64,000 nt of DNA from an uncultured Oscillospiraceae bacterium (GTDB lineage: Bacteria; Bacillota; Clostridia; Oscillospirales; Oscillospiraceae). Below the pieces are notes generated by a model. That model did not search any database, had not been told where the DNA came from, and saw only the letters and a program-made list of their open reading frames with translations. Every line of letters starts with the position of its first letter. Positions within the stretch are counted from its first letter, which is position 1. Below, one piece after another: positions 23,112-30,345 of this stretch. Position numbers and translations under genes: made by a program. The stretch spans positions 62,001-126,000 of the forward strand of contig CAKTIM010000006.1 in assembly GCA_934565795.1 (NCBI GenBank), in the 5' to 3' direction.

Positions 23112-23774
23112 TCATTCCTGAGGAAGCAGTATTTCCGTTGTAAACGCCCCGTCCTCCGAGGCGCGGCTGAGGTAGCCGTGGAGCCGCTGGACGATGGAAT
23201 CAATTCGCTCCAGGCCGAAGCCGTGACCGTCGCCCTTGGTGGTTTTGAAAACGCTGCCCACCTTGCGCAGCTTCTTCCCGGCGGTGAAGTTGGTAAAGGA
23301 GATATATAGCTGGCTCCCCTTCATGTCCATGTACACCCGGATAAGCCTTTCCTGCTCCGGCAGCTCCATGGAGGCATCAATGGCGTTGTCAAAGAGGTTA
23401 CCCAGAATGCAGCACAGGTCGATCTCCGAGAGCTTCAGCTTTACCGGGATGCTGGCATCCGCCATGACCCGGATGCCCCTGGCCTTTGCCAGGGAAATTT
23501 TGGAATTGAGGATGGCGTCGGTCATGGGGTTGCCGGTTTTGATAACGGTATCCACGGTGCGCAGCTCTGCCTCCAGCTCGTCCAGATAGCGGCGGACGCT
23601 TTCCAGATCTCCCTTGGCCGCGTAGGCCTTCATGGTCTGGATATGGCTGCGGAAATCGTGCCGCCAGGCGCGCATCTGGTGGTACATGTTGTCCACCTCG
23701 GCATAGTGGGTCTCGATCAGCTCCCGCTGATAGGCGGCGATCTGCCGATCCACCCGTTTGGATAGTCGTTTCAT
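23112..23774 (-). CDS. GHKL-domain sensor kinase without a membrane sensor (AgrC-like)
   Basis: A protein of 220 residues. A short helical N terminus leads to the phosphoacceptor WRHDFRSH (His39). The N box LGNLFDNAIDAS and the G box GHGFGLERI complete a GHKL ATPase as in AgrC/CitA-type kinases. The usual five to seven N-terminal membrane helices are absent and no upstream frame supplies them, so it would be cytoplasmic. It follows the LytTR response regulator by four bases. Either it receives a cytoplasmic signal or it needs a separate partner. Confidence 0.85.
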   Translation of the reverse strand: MKRLSKRVDRQIAAYQRELIETHYAEVDNMYHQMRAWRHDFRSHIQTMKAYAAKGDLESVRRYLDELEAELRTVDTVIKTGNPMTDAILNSKISLAKARGIRVMADASIPVKLKLSEIDLCCILGNLFDNAIDASMELPEQERLIRVYMDMKGSQLYISFTNFTAGKKLRKVGSVFKTTKGDGHGFGLERIDSIVQRLHGYLSRASEDGAFTTEILLPQE

Positions 23775-23778
23775 AGCT

Positions 23779-24477
23779 TCACTCCATGTTGATGATGGCG
23801 CGGTTGACACCCTCGTATGCGCCCCTGGGGAGGGGAATGGCGCTGCCGTCGCTGAGGGTGATTTCCGTCCGGGTCACCCGGGCGATCCGGGTTAGATTCA
23901 CAATGGCCGAGCGCCCCACTCGGTAAAAGCGGTTATCCAGGCTGCTTTCCAGCTCCCGCAGGGTCATTTTGGCGGTGTAGGCCCGGTCGGCGTGGATGCT
24001 GACGTAGTTGCCCTGCACGTCGGCGTAACGGACGGAGTAGATGGGGATGCAAACCGTCTCCCCGGAAAGCTCCAGGCGCAGTAGCTTTTCATCCCGCTGA
24101 AGCCGCTCCGCCGCCCGATCCAGCACGGAAAAGAGCTTCTGCTCGTTCACCGGCTTCATCAGATAGTGGAGCGCCGATACCTCATACCCCTCCGCAATGT
24201 AGTCGGAGTAGCCGGTGATAAAGACGATCTGCATGGTCTCGTTGCTCTGCCGCAGCCGCTTGGCCAGGGTCACGCCGTCCATGGCCCCCATCTCAATGTC
24301 CAGCAGCAGAATATCCGCCCCGCCGTCCTCCGGGGCGCGGAACAGGAAATTCTCCGCGCTGGAATACTGACACACCCTTGCCGTCCGCCCGCGCGTGCGT
24401 ATCCACCGCTGCACCATTTCCTCCACATACTCCCGATCCGTCCCGGAATCGTCACAGATCGCAATGTGCATCCCCAT
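23779..24477 (-). CDS. LytTR-family response regulator (AgrA-like)
   Basis: A protein of 232 residues. A receiver domain (IAICDDSGTDREYVEE, phosphoacceptor Asp in LLLDIEMG, Lys in MKPV) is joined to a LytTR DNA-binding domain (VRYADVQGNYVSI, FYRVGRSAIVNLTRI). Such regulators act on peptide-signalling, bacteriocin and virulence genes. ATG 24477 has an AGGAGG site; ATG 24471 is the alternative. The kinase gene follows. No autoinducer-peptide gene is evident nearby. Confidence 0.92.
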   Translation of the reverse strand: MGMHIAICDDSGTDREYVEEMVQRWIRTRGRTARVCQYSSAENFLFRAPEDGGADILLLDIEMGAMDGVTLAKRLRQSNETMQIVFITGYSDYIAEGYEVSALHYLMKPVNEQKLFSVLDRAAERLQRDEKLLRLELSGETVCIPIYSVRYADVQGNYVSIHADRAYTAKMTLRELESSLDNRFYRVGRSAIVNLTRIARVTRTEITLSDGSAIPLPRGAYEGVNRAIINME

Positions 24478-24499
24478 TCTGCCGCCTCCTTTTTTCTCT

Positions 24500-24528
24500 A
24501 TTATAGCGGGACTTGTCTGGTATGGCAA
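24500..24528 (-). promoter_or_regulatory. Promoter of the LytTR two-component operon
   Basis: On the minus strand: TTGCCA (24523-24528), 17 bp, TATAAT (24500-24505), about 15 bp before the ribosome site. Confidence 0.8.
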
Positions 24529-24581
24529 GGGCAGAATCATTCAGGAAATTGCAGATGCTACGGTGACGTGTGGCTGGGGGG

Positions 24582-24610
24582 TTGACAATGAGGCGGGGAG
24601 AAAATATAAT
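24582..24610 (+). promoter_or_regulatory. Perfect consensus promoter of the DUF6273 gene
   Basis: TTGACA (24582-24587), 17-bp spacer, TATAAT (24605-24610). Both hexamers and the spacing match the sigma-A consensus exactly, which suggests strong expression. Confidence 0.88.
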
Positions 24611-24653
24611 ATTTCTTGTAAGAACCGAAACCAAAGACGGGAGGAAAAACAAC

Positions 24654-25310
24654 ATGAAAAAAAGGATAAGTCTGCTGCTGTGCTGCCTGCTGCTGGTGGG
24701 CTGCTTTGTGGGCAGCGCTTCGGCGAAAAGTGCAAAGGTAAAGGTCGGGCAGTCGGTATTCCTGGGGCACTACGAGCAGGACAACAACCTGTCCAACGGC
24801 GAGGAGCGGATTGAGTGGATCGTTCTGGACGTGGAGGATCACTATGCGCTGGTAATCAGCAAGTACTGCCTGGATGCCGCACAGTTCAACAGTGTCCAGT
24901 GCGCCGTGACCTGGGAGACCAGCGAGCTGCGGGAATGGCTGAACGATGATTTTCTCTATGACGCATTTACCTCTGAAGAGCGCAAGGCAATTATGTACAT
25001 CGAAAATCAAACGCCGGATTCCGTCTACGGCAACAAAACCGGCGGAAATGACACAATGGATCGGGTGTTCTGCCTGAGCATTGACGAAGCGAACCAGTAC
25101 TTTGAAAACAACGAGGCCCGGAAGGCCAGCCTGACGGCGTATGCGGCCACCCGCACCTCCTTTGCCTGGTGGTGGCTCCGCTCCCCCGGCGGCGAGACGG
25201 ACGCGGCCAAGGCGATTGTCGATGCCAACGGTCAGGTGGGTACCGGCGGCAACTGGGTGAATAACAACGACGCCGTCCGCCCCTGCCTGGTGGTCGATCT
25301 GGACGCATAA
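24654..25310 (+). CDS. Secreted DUF6273-domain protein
   Basis: A protein of 218 residues. A clear signal peptide (MKKR, Leu/Cys-rich core, SASA cleavage region) shows export; the VGC in it could also be a lipobox, making it a lipoprotein. The rest is one DUF6273 domain with WIVLDVEDHYALVIS, SELREWLNDDFLYDAF, CLSIDEANQYF and WWWLRSPG. Such domains occur on surface proteins of gut Firmicutes; biochemical function is unknown. A perfect promoter and an upstream GGAGG predict high expression. It is divergent from the LytTR regulator and could be its target. Confidence 0.88.
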   Translation: MKKRISLLLCCLLLVGCFVGSASAKSAKVKVGQSVFLGHYEQDNNLSNGEERIEWIVLDVEDHYALVISKYCLDAAQFNSVQCAVTWETSELREWLNDDFLYDAFTSEERKAIMYIENQTPDSVYGNKTGGNDTMDRVFCLSIDEANQYFENNEARKASLTAYAATRTSFAWWWLRSPGGETDAAKAIVDANGQVGTGGNWVNNNDAVRPCLVVDLDA

Positions 25311-25336
25311 AAGAGAATACTCCCATAAAAGCAATC

Positions 25337-25376
25337 AACGCGGACTGCTCCGTTACCTGGGGCAGCCCGCGTTTTG
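25337..25376. terminator. Bidirectional terminator
   Basis: AACGCGG-CTGC-CC pairs with GG-GCAG-CCGCGTT, followed by TTTG on the plus strand. It separates the convergent DUF6273 and GNAT genes. Confidence 0.7.
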
Positions 25377-25380
25377 TTAA

Positions 25381-25899
25381 CTACAGCTGGAACAGGTATT
25401 TATTGATATGCTGCTCCTTGTCCTCATAGATTCCCTGGCCGTCGAACTGAAGCGTGAAGCCGCAGTGCTCCATCACTTTGCGGGAGGCCAGGTTGTCCGC
25501 AAGACAGATGCCCGCGATCCGGGTGATGCCCAACTGGTTCATGGCCACGGGAAGAAAGGCCCGCAGCGCCTCCGTGGCGTAGCCCTGGCCGGTGTAGCGG
25601 CCGCCGATGTGGTAGCCCACCTCCCAGCTGCCATCCTCCAGTGGGACGGCCTGGACATAGCCGATGTTGGTGCCGTCCTTCAAAAGCACCGGGTAGACCT
25701 GGGGCCCCTCGCCGGAGGCGTAGCAGTGGATCAGAAATTCCAGCGTTTCCGCTGCCTCCTCCACCGTTTCAAATACCTCGTCGGGCACGAACCGGCGGGT
25801 GTCCGCATCCAGAGAATTCAGATGCACCGCCTCGGCCATGTCCATGCGGAATTGGGTAATCAGCAGCCGGGGCGTTTCAATTTTTTCGATGGGTGTCAT
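25381..25899 (-). CDS. GNAT-family N-acetyltransferase (RimJ/RimL-like)
   Basis: A protein of 172 residues. The N terminus IETPRLLITQFRM and the acetyl-CoA loop GGRYTGQGYATEALRAF are typical of RimJ/RimL-like enzymes, followed by LADNLASRKVMEHCGF. The substrate is unknown. The ATG at 25899 overlaps the preceding stop (ATGA) and has GGAGG eight bases upstream; an ATG five codons further up is possible. It is the last gene of a three-gene leftward unit. Confidence 0.87.
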   Translation of the reverse strand: MTPIEKIETPRLLITQFRMDMAEAVHLNSLDADTRRFVPDEVFETVEEAAETLEFLIHCYASGEGPQVYPVLLKDGTNIGYVQAVPLEDGSWEVGYHIGGRYTGQGYATEALRAFLPVAMNQLGITRIAGICLADNLASRKVMEHCGFTLQFDGQGIYEDKEQHINKYLFQL

Positions 25900-26309
25900 T
25901 GCTCCTTCCTCCATTCGTACCGGGTTCCGTGGGACAGAAGAACCGCTTGTGTAAGGGTGATGCGCAGGATGACGGTGTTTTCATCCGCAAAATTGTTGTG
26001 ACCGTTGTCGATCCATTGGGAGAAGGCAGCGCGCAGCTTTGCCGCGATGGCGGCGTTTTCCGGCTTGCAGAACCAGCCCAGGCTTTCTCCGATCCCCCGG
26101 CCGGTGAACCACTCCCCGGCCAGCGCTGCCTGGGGGCAGTCCGCCAGCTGACCCATCTTGCCGGACAGCGCATAAGTGATGATATAAAACGCGCCGCGCT
26201 CATAGTAGGCGTTCACATAGCGCACGGCGGGCAGGCCGTCCTCCAGCGTTGCCAGGGCAAGAACATTGTCCTTGCCAAAGCGCTCGTCCATGAGATCCCA
26301 GATATTCAT
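25896..26309 (-). CDS. Pyridoxamine 5'-phosphate oxidase-like protein
   Basis: A protein of 137 residues with the split-barrel flavin-binding fold. MNIWDLMDERFGKDNVLALATLEDGLPAVRYV-type N termini (shown in part at 1-15 and 17-33) are frequent in Clostridia. It may bind FMN, heme or F420-like cofactors; the substrate is unknown. AAGGAATAAGC precedes ATG 26309. It lies between two acetyltransferase genes, overlapping one by ATGA and starting two bases after the other ends. Confidence 0.78.
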   Translation of the reverse strand: MNIWDLMDERFGKDNVLALATLEDGLPAVRYVNAYYERGAFYIITYALSGKMGQLADCPQAALAGEWFTGRGIGESLGWFCKPENAAIAAKLRAAFSQWIDNGHNNFADENTVILRITLTQAVLLSHGTRYEWRKEQ

Positions 26310-26311
26310 GC

Positions 26312-26860
26312 TTATTCCTTTCCACACTCGCCGCACAGCCGGGCGTATACGTAGGTATCCTTCCACAGCGGATTTCCCTGGGCGTCCGTCCAGAAAAAGA
26401 CGTTTTGCCGCAGGTGCCCCTCCCGGCAAAATTGCAGCCGCTCCAAAAGACGCCAGGAGGCGGCATTTTCCGGGTCGCACTCCGCATAGACGCGGTGGAT
26501 GCCCTGCGAGAACGCCAGCGTAAGCAGCGCCTGGCAGCTCTCAGCCGCATAGCCCCGGCCCCAGTATGCCCGGTTCAGCACATAGCCCATCTCCAGGGTA
26601 TCAAAGTCCCTCTTGCCCAGGTAGACATTGCCGATCATTTTGTGATTTTCCTGGCACTCGATGGCGACCATCTCGTCCGTGCCCATCCGCCAGGCAAGAT
26701 TCTCCCGTACCTCATCCATGGTCATGGGCTTGTACGGCTCAAATTTCACCACCTCCGGGTCGGAGAGGTATTCGTACAGATCCTGCAAGTCCGTCTCCCG
26801 GTACCGCCGCAGGATCAGCCGCTGGGTTTGCAATTCATTGTTCAGCTCCATGATTTTCAT
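26312..26860 (-). CDS. GNAT-family N-acetyltransferase behind a leader hairpin
   Basis: A protein of 182 residues: QTQRLILRRYRETDLQDLYEYL, YWGRGYAAESCQALL (acetyl-CoA loop) and NAASWRLLERLQF are typical of the RimJ/RimL/resistance group. The best start is ATG 26860 with GAAAGGAT. The same frame is open 26 codons further up to ATG 26938, giving an Arg-rich extension (MRARRYRRRADS) that crosses an intrinsic terminator hairpin. The layout suggests transcription attenuation. Consensus promoter TTGACA-16-TATAAT lies at 26965-26992. Confidence 0.88.
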   Translation of the reverse strand: MKIMELNNELQTQRLILRRYRETDLQDLYEYLSDPEVVKFEPYKPMTMDEVRENLAWRMGTDEMVAIECQENHKMIGNVYLGKRDFDTLEMGYVLNRAYWGRGYAAESCQALLTLAFSQGIHRVYAECDPENAASWRLLERLQFCREGHLRQNVFFWTDAQGNPLWKDTYVYARLCGECGKE

Positions 26861-26873
26861 ATCCTTTCTTCTC

Positions 26874-26920
26874 AAAAAAGACGCAGAGCCGCTCCGTTTT
26901 TCGGAATCAGCTCTGCGTCT
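26874..26920 (-). terminator. Terminator hairpin in the leader of the GNAT gene (attenuator-like)
   Basis: On the minus strand AGACGCAGAGC (26910-26920) pairs with GCTCTGCGTCT (26879-26889), followed by a run of six T (26874-26879). It lies between the promoter and the ATG at 26860, so most transcripts should stop here unless read-through is triggered. Confidence 0.8.
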
Positions 26921-26964
26921 GTAGCGTCTGGCCCTCATGTTTCCGGCATCTGCCTCTTATCTTT

Positions 26965-26992
26965 ATTATATTACCATAACCGGGTATGTCAA
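26965..26992 (-). promoter_or_regulatory. Promoter of the GNAT/PNPOx unit
   Basis: On the minus strand: TTGACA (26987-26992), 16-bp spacer, TATAAT (26965-26970). It is followed by a leader of about 100 nt. Confidence 0.85.
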
Positions 26993-27023
26993 GACGGAGG
27001 GGGAACTTTTTCAAACGAGGGGG

Positions 27024-27896
27024 CTATTTAAGCAATTGATTCAGAATTTCCCCGATATCCCCACCGATACAGATGGATTGGTCTGCGATCTCTCTGGGAG
27101 CATAGGCTTCTCCTGTGTTCAGGCAGACGTAAGTCGCTTCCTTGTTTTGCATGGTCATGCGCCAGAAGGGGTATTTGATGATACCGGGGGTATTATACCC
27201 TACACCCAGCTCCAGGAAAAGGAGGCGCTGGGTGGCGCGGGTGCGCAGGAAGTCGTCGCAGCGGCGGGCGGCCTGGTGCCAGCCGGTGTCCTCGACGAAG
27301 GTGTCGTCGGCCCGGAGGTTCATCCGCAGGGGGCGGCCGCAGTGGGGGCACAGGGGGAGCAGCTCCGAGGGGATGCGCATATTCTCCTGCCGGGCGACCA
27401 TCTGCCGGATGGCGGCCTCGTTGTCCCAGGTTTCCTGGCAGCAGGGGGCGCTGCACTGGAACAGGCCATAGTCCCCTTGGGTGTAAAACAGACGCTTTTT
27501 ATCAAAGCCCGCCTTCTGGAAGCAGTGATCCACATTGGTGGTAAGGACGAAGTAGTCCCGCCCCTTCACCAGCTTCAAAAGAGTGTCGTACACCGGCTTG
27601 GGCGGGTCCTGGTATCGGTTGATAAAGACGTAGCGGCTCCAGTAGGCCCAGAATTCCTCCTGGGTGGGAAAGGGATAAAAGCCGCCGGAATACATGTCCG
27701 TAAAGCCGTATTTCTTCCAGAAGTCAGAGAAGTTGGCTTCAAACCGCGCCCCGCTGTAGTCAAAGCCCGCAGAGGCGGAAAGCCCTGCGCCTGCGCCGAT
27801 GACGATGGCGTCGGCATCACGGAGCGCGGCGCGCAGCCGGTCAATTTTCTGTGAGAAGTCGGTGGTAGATCGTATAGTCGATGTCCTTGAAAACAT
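27024..27896 (-). CDS. SirTM-type (class M) protein ADP-ribosylating sirtuin
   Basis: A protein of 290 residues. The NAD-binding GAGAGLSASAG (34-44) and TTNVD (119-123) are present. The usual catalytic His-Gly is replaced by Gln140-Gly in YTQGDYG, which is the mark of SirTM enzymes; these transfer ADP-ribose to proteins instead of deacylating. Zinc ligands are Cys148, a Cys152/153 pair, Cys183 and Cys186. The ATG has AAAGGTGA eight bases upstream and lies 56 bases inside the macrodomain gene. In known operons SirTM modifies a lipoylated GcvH-L; neither that gene nor its lipoate ligase is here. It is last in the operon that starts with the ACGX peptide. Confidence 0.9.
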   Translation of the reverse strand: MFSRTSTIRSTTDFSQKIDRLRAALRDADAIVIGAGAGLSASAGFDYSGARFEANFSDFWKKYGFTDMYSGGFYPFPTQEEFWAYWSRYVFINRYQDPPKPVYDTLLKLVKGRDYFVLTTNVDHCFQKAGFDKKRLFYTQGDYGLFQCSAPCCQETWDNEAAIRQMVARQENMRIPSELLPLCPHCGRPLRMNLRADDTFVEDTGWHQAARRCDDFLRTRATQRLLFLELGVGYNTPGIIKYPFWRMTMQNKEATYVCLNTGEAYAPREIADQSICIGGDIGEILNQLLK

Positions 27897-28614
27897 TAAA
27901 AATCACCTTTTTTACGCTGGTTTCCTGAGATAAAAATTCCTTAACCGTCCGCACCGCGATTTCCGCCGCCGCGTCGTTGGGGAAATGGAATTCCCCGGTG
28001 GAGATGCAGCAGAAGGCCACGCTTTCCAGGCCGTGGGCCGCTGCCAGCTCCAGGCAGGCCCGGTAGCAGGAGGTCAGGGCCGCCCGATCCTGCTTCGTCA
28101 CGTGATCGCCAACAATGGGGCCGACGGTGTGCAGCACGTACTTGCAGGGCAGATTGAAGCCCGGCGTGAGCTTGGCCCTGCCGGTTGGGTCCGGGCAGCC
28201 CTGACGCGCCATCAGCGCCTCGCAGGCCAGACGCAGCTGCGTCCCGGCGTAGGTGTGGATGGCGTTGTCAATGCACCGATGGTTTGGCACATAGCACCCG
28301 GTCAGCCCGGAGTTGGCGGCGTTTACAATGGCGTCGCACCGCAGCGTGGTGATATCCCCCTGCCATAAATACAGCCCCGGCTGAATGGGGGACAGCTCGT
28401 TTTCATCCGTGATCCCCTTTTCGGCGGTCGCCTGCCGCAAATAGGCATCCTGGATGTCCAGGAATTCCTGCCCGATCCGCCGTGGCGGGCGGACATTCAT
28501 CAGCCCCCGCAGCAGCAGGCGCTGCTGCGTTTCATCGGCCGGTATTTCCATGCCCTCCTGCCGCTCCCGGAGCAGGGCGCGGATGAGATATTCCCGCTTT
28601 TCAGATTGATTCAT
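27841..28614 (-). CDS. Macrodomain protein-ADP-ribose hydrolase, zinc-macrodomain type
   Basis: A protein of 257 residues. A helical N-terminal extension of about 75 residues is followed by a macrodomain: GDITTLRCDAIVNAANSGL (86-104), then CYVPNHRCIDNAIH with Cys107, His112 and Cys114, which are likely zinc ligands, and the STGEFHFP loop. Zinc-dependent macrodomains linked to SirTM remove ADP-ribose from its targets, so this is probably the eraser to the neighbouring writer. The start overlaps the Fe-S protein stop by ATGA. Confidence 0.9.
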   Translation of the reverse strand: MNQSEKREYLIRALLRERQEGMEIPADETQQRLLLRGLMNVRPPRRIGQEFLDIQDAYLRQATAEKGITDENELSPIQPGLYLWQGDITTLRCDAIVNAANSGLTGCYVPNHRCIDNAIHTYAGTQLRLACEALMARQGCPDPTGRAKLTPGFNLPCKYVLHTVGPIVGDHVTKQDRAALTSCYRACLELAAAHGLESVAFCCISTGEFHFPNDAAAEIAVRTVKEFLSQETSVKKVIFNVFKDIDYTIYHRLLTEN

Positions 28615-29216
28615 TGCTTTTCCACCGCCTTTGCCGGGCAATGCTCGTAGCAAGCGCCGCAGTGGAGGCAGTGCTCCGGCTGAATGGTATATTTTTCTCC
28701 GGGAACGATGCACCCCTGCGGGCAGTGCTCCAGGCAGGTACCGCAGCCAATGCAGGCATCCGTGATCCGATAGCCCTTTTTTGGGGCTTCAGCCTGTCCA
28801 ACGGTATAGACCTCCCGGAAAATGGGATTTACGCCCAGATTGAAATATTCAATGGTGAAGTTTTTCAGCTCAAAGATAATGCCGATGCTTCGGGTTTCGC
28901 CGGGGTACACATTGGCAAGATAGGGCTGCTCGGAAAAAATCGTATTGATTTTTTCCTCCTGCGCCTGAGCGGGAACGGCCCTGCCGGACAGGCGGATCAT
29001 TTCCTTGAACCGGGTATAGGCAAGAATTTGTACCCGTCCGTCGGAGAGCAGCTCGTCGCAGAAGGCCTTCCCCCGCGCCGTAAAGAAATACAGGGAATCC
29101 TTTTCATAGTGGATGGCGCTGACGCACCGAATCTGCGGCGCACCGGAGCTGTCCACAGTGGCAAAGGACAGCACGCCGCACAGCTTCAGCTTTTGCAGGC
29201 AGGTTTCAGCATTCAT
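28611..29216 (-). CDS. PNPOx-like domain fused to a 2[4Fe-4S] ferredoxin domain
   Basis: A protein of 201 residues. Residues 1-130 form a flavin-binding split barrel of the pyridoxamine 5'-phosphate oxidase type. The C terminus carries two ferredoxin motifs, CIGCGTCLEHCPQG and CLHCGACYEHCPAK. Such fusions move electrons between ferredoxin and a flavin; the partner is unknown. It could supply electrons to the radical SAM enzyme of the same operon. Its start and stop both overlap neighbours by ATGA, so it is translationally coupled. Confidence 0.85.
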   Translation of the reverse strand: MNAETCLQKLKLCGVLSFATVDSSGAPQIRCVSAIHYEKDSLYFFTARGKAFCDELLSDGRVQILAYTRFKEMIRLSGRAVPAQAQEEKINTIFSEQPYLANVYPGETRSIGIIFELKNFTIEYFNLGVNPIFREVYTVGQAEAPKKGYRITDACIGCGTCLEHCPQGCIVPGEKYTIQPEHCLHCGACYEHCPAKAVEKQ

Positions 29217-29746
29217 GTTGTTTCTTCTTTCCTGAGAATTTTGATGATCTCACCCACATACATGGTATGAAAATCCCGATCCGGGTAATTGAAGTCCACC
29301 AGCTCCCGGCTTTCAAAGCCGCTTTCCGTCAGCTGAGCGGAATAGAGCTTGCGGCAGATAAAAACCATATCCGCCTCCGCAAAATAAATGGTACCATTGG
29401 AAAATACGGGTGTCAATCCGGCGGCCTTTATTTTGTCGCCATTGCGCCCGGAGCGGCTGCCCAGGTATCCGAGAGCCTTGCGGTACTGCTCCGGGAAATG
29501 GGAGAGGGTAAAGCATGCCTCTTTGTCCATAAATTCCTTTGTGTAACGGCTGGGGCGCACATAGCAGATGGCGGTGGGCAGGCGGTTTCGGTGACTATCC
29601 TGCTCCCAAAGAGCGCCGAGGTGTCCCCAGGAGACGGTCATGGCATTGCAGCCATCGGCTTCATTTCCGGCGGCCAGCGCCATCCAATCCTGACCGAAAA
29701 GGGTAAAAGGGTTCAATTTCAGATCCTGGATTTGAATTTCTTTCAT
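29213..29746 (-). CDS. Flavin reductase-like FMN-binding protein
   Basis: A protein of 177 residues of the flavin reductase/flavoredoxin fold. GNEADGCNAMTVSWGHLG and the PSRYTKEFMDKEACFTLSHF segment are conserved in Clostridia. It probably binds FMN and accepts electrons from an Fe-S protein or NAD(P)H. It overlaps the nitroreductase stop and the Fe-S protein start by ATGA on both sides. Its redox role fits the neighbouring enzymes. Confidence 0.85.
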   Translation of the reverse strand: MKEIQIQDLKLNPFTLFGQDWMALAAGNEADGCNAMTVSWGHLGALWEQDSHRNRLPTAICYVRPSRYTKEFMDKEACFTLSHFPEQYRKALGYLGSRSGRNGDKIKAAGLTPVFSNGTIYFAEADMVFICRKLYSAQLTESGFESRELVDFNYPDRDFHTMYVGEIIKILRKEETT

Positions 29747-30345
29747 TTGGTTGTGTCTCCAATACGGATAACGCGGCCTTCCTTCCGCGGCTTCGGGGTG
29801 GGGTGCTTGTCGCCCTCACGGGGATAGCCCAAAAGGAGCTGCATGACGGCATAGCGGTCGGTGGGAATGTTCCACTGCCGCAAAATCTCCTGTCCGTAGG
29901 GATCGTCAAAGGCCGTCCAGCCCTGACCGATATAGCAGGAGCCGATACCCAGAGCATCCGCCGCCAGCATCATATTTTCCGCCGCAACCGCACAGTCATC
30001 CACGGAGAACAGAAAGTTTTTCGGTGCGAACAGAGTGATGACAGTAGGAGCGTCATAAAAGGCGTTTGTCAGCTTGGGATCATCTGCTATGCTGGGCTGC
30101 TCACGGGAAACGAAGCTCGTTGCCGTTGCCATGCGGGGATTGGAATTTGCCCGCTTGATCTTACCGAGGCGCGCATTCACCTCTTTGTCCTGACAGACGG
30201 CGAAGATCACACCCTGTCGACCGCCTGCGCTGGGCGCATACAAACCGGCCTGCAAAATCTGCTGCAAGGCAGCTTCTTCAATTTGCTTCGGCGCAAACCG
30301 CCGAATGGAACGGCGGTGCATGATGATTTCAAAAATATCAGGCAT
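29743..30345 (-). CDS. Nitroreductase family FMN oxidoreductase
   Basis: A protein of 200 residues. The N-terminal HRRSIRRF, the PSAGGRQGVIF FMN-binding stretch and AAENMMLAADALGIGSCYIG define the nitroreductase fold. In RiPP pathways such enzymes often dehydrogenate peptides or azolines; in others they reduce quinones or nitro compounds. The start lies eight bases inside the radical SAM gene and its stop overlaps the flavin reductase start. The role in this operon is inferred, not shown. Confidence 0.88.
   Translation of the reverse strand: MPDIFEIIMHRRSIRRFAPKQIEEAALQQILQAGLYAPSAGGRQGVIFAVCQDKEVNARLGKIKRANSNPRMATATSFVSREQPSIADDPKLTNAFYDAPTVITLFAPKNFLFSVDDCAVAAENMMLAADALGIGSCYIGQGWTAFDDPYGQEILRQWNIPTDRYAVMQLLLGYPREGDKHPTPKPRKEGRVIRIGDTTK

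Noticed and set aside
21497-23203. Open minus-strand frame of 568 codons opposite recQ
   Set aside because: recQ has every helicase motif on the plus strand; this antisense frame has no ribosome site and no recognisable domain.
27024-27896. Ordinary deacetylase sirtuin
   Set aside because: The catalytic His-Gly pair is Gln-Gly and the neighbour is a zinc macrodomain, which together indicate the SirTM class.
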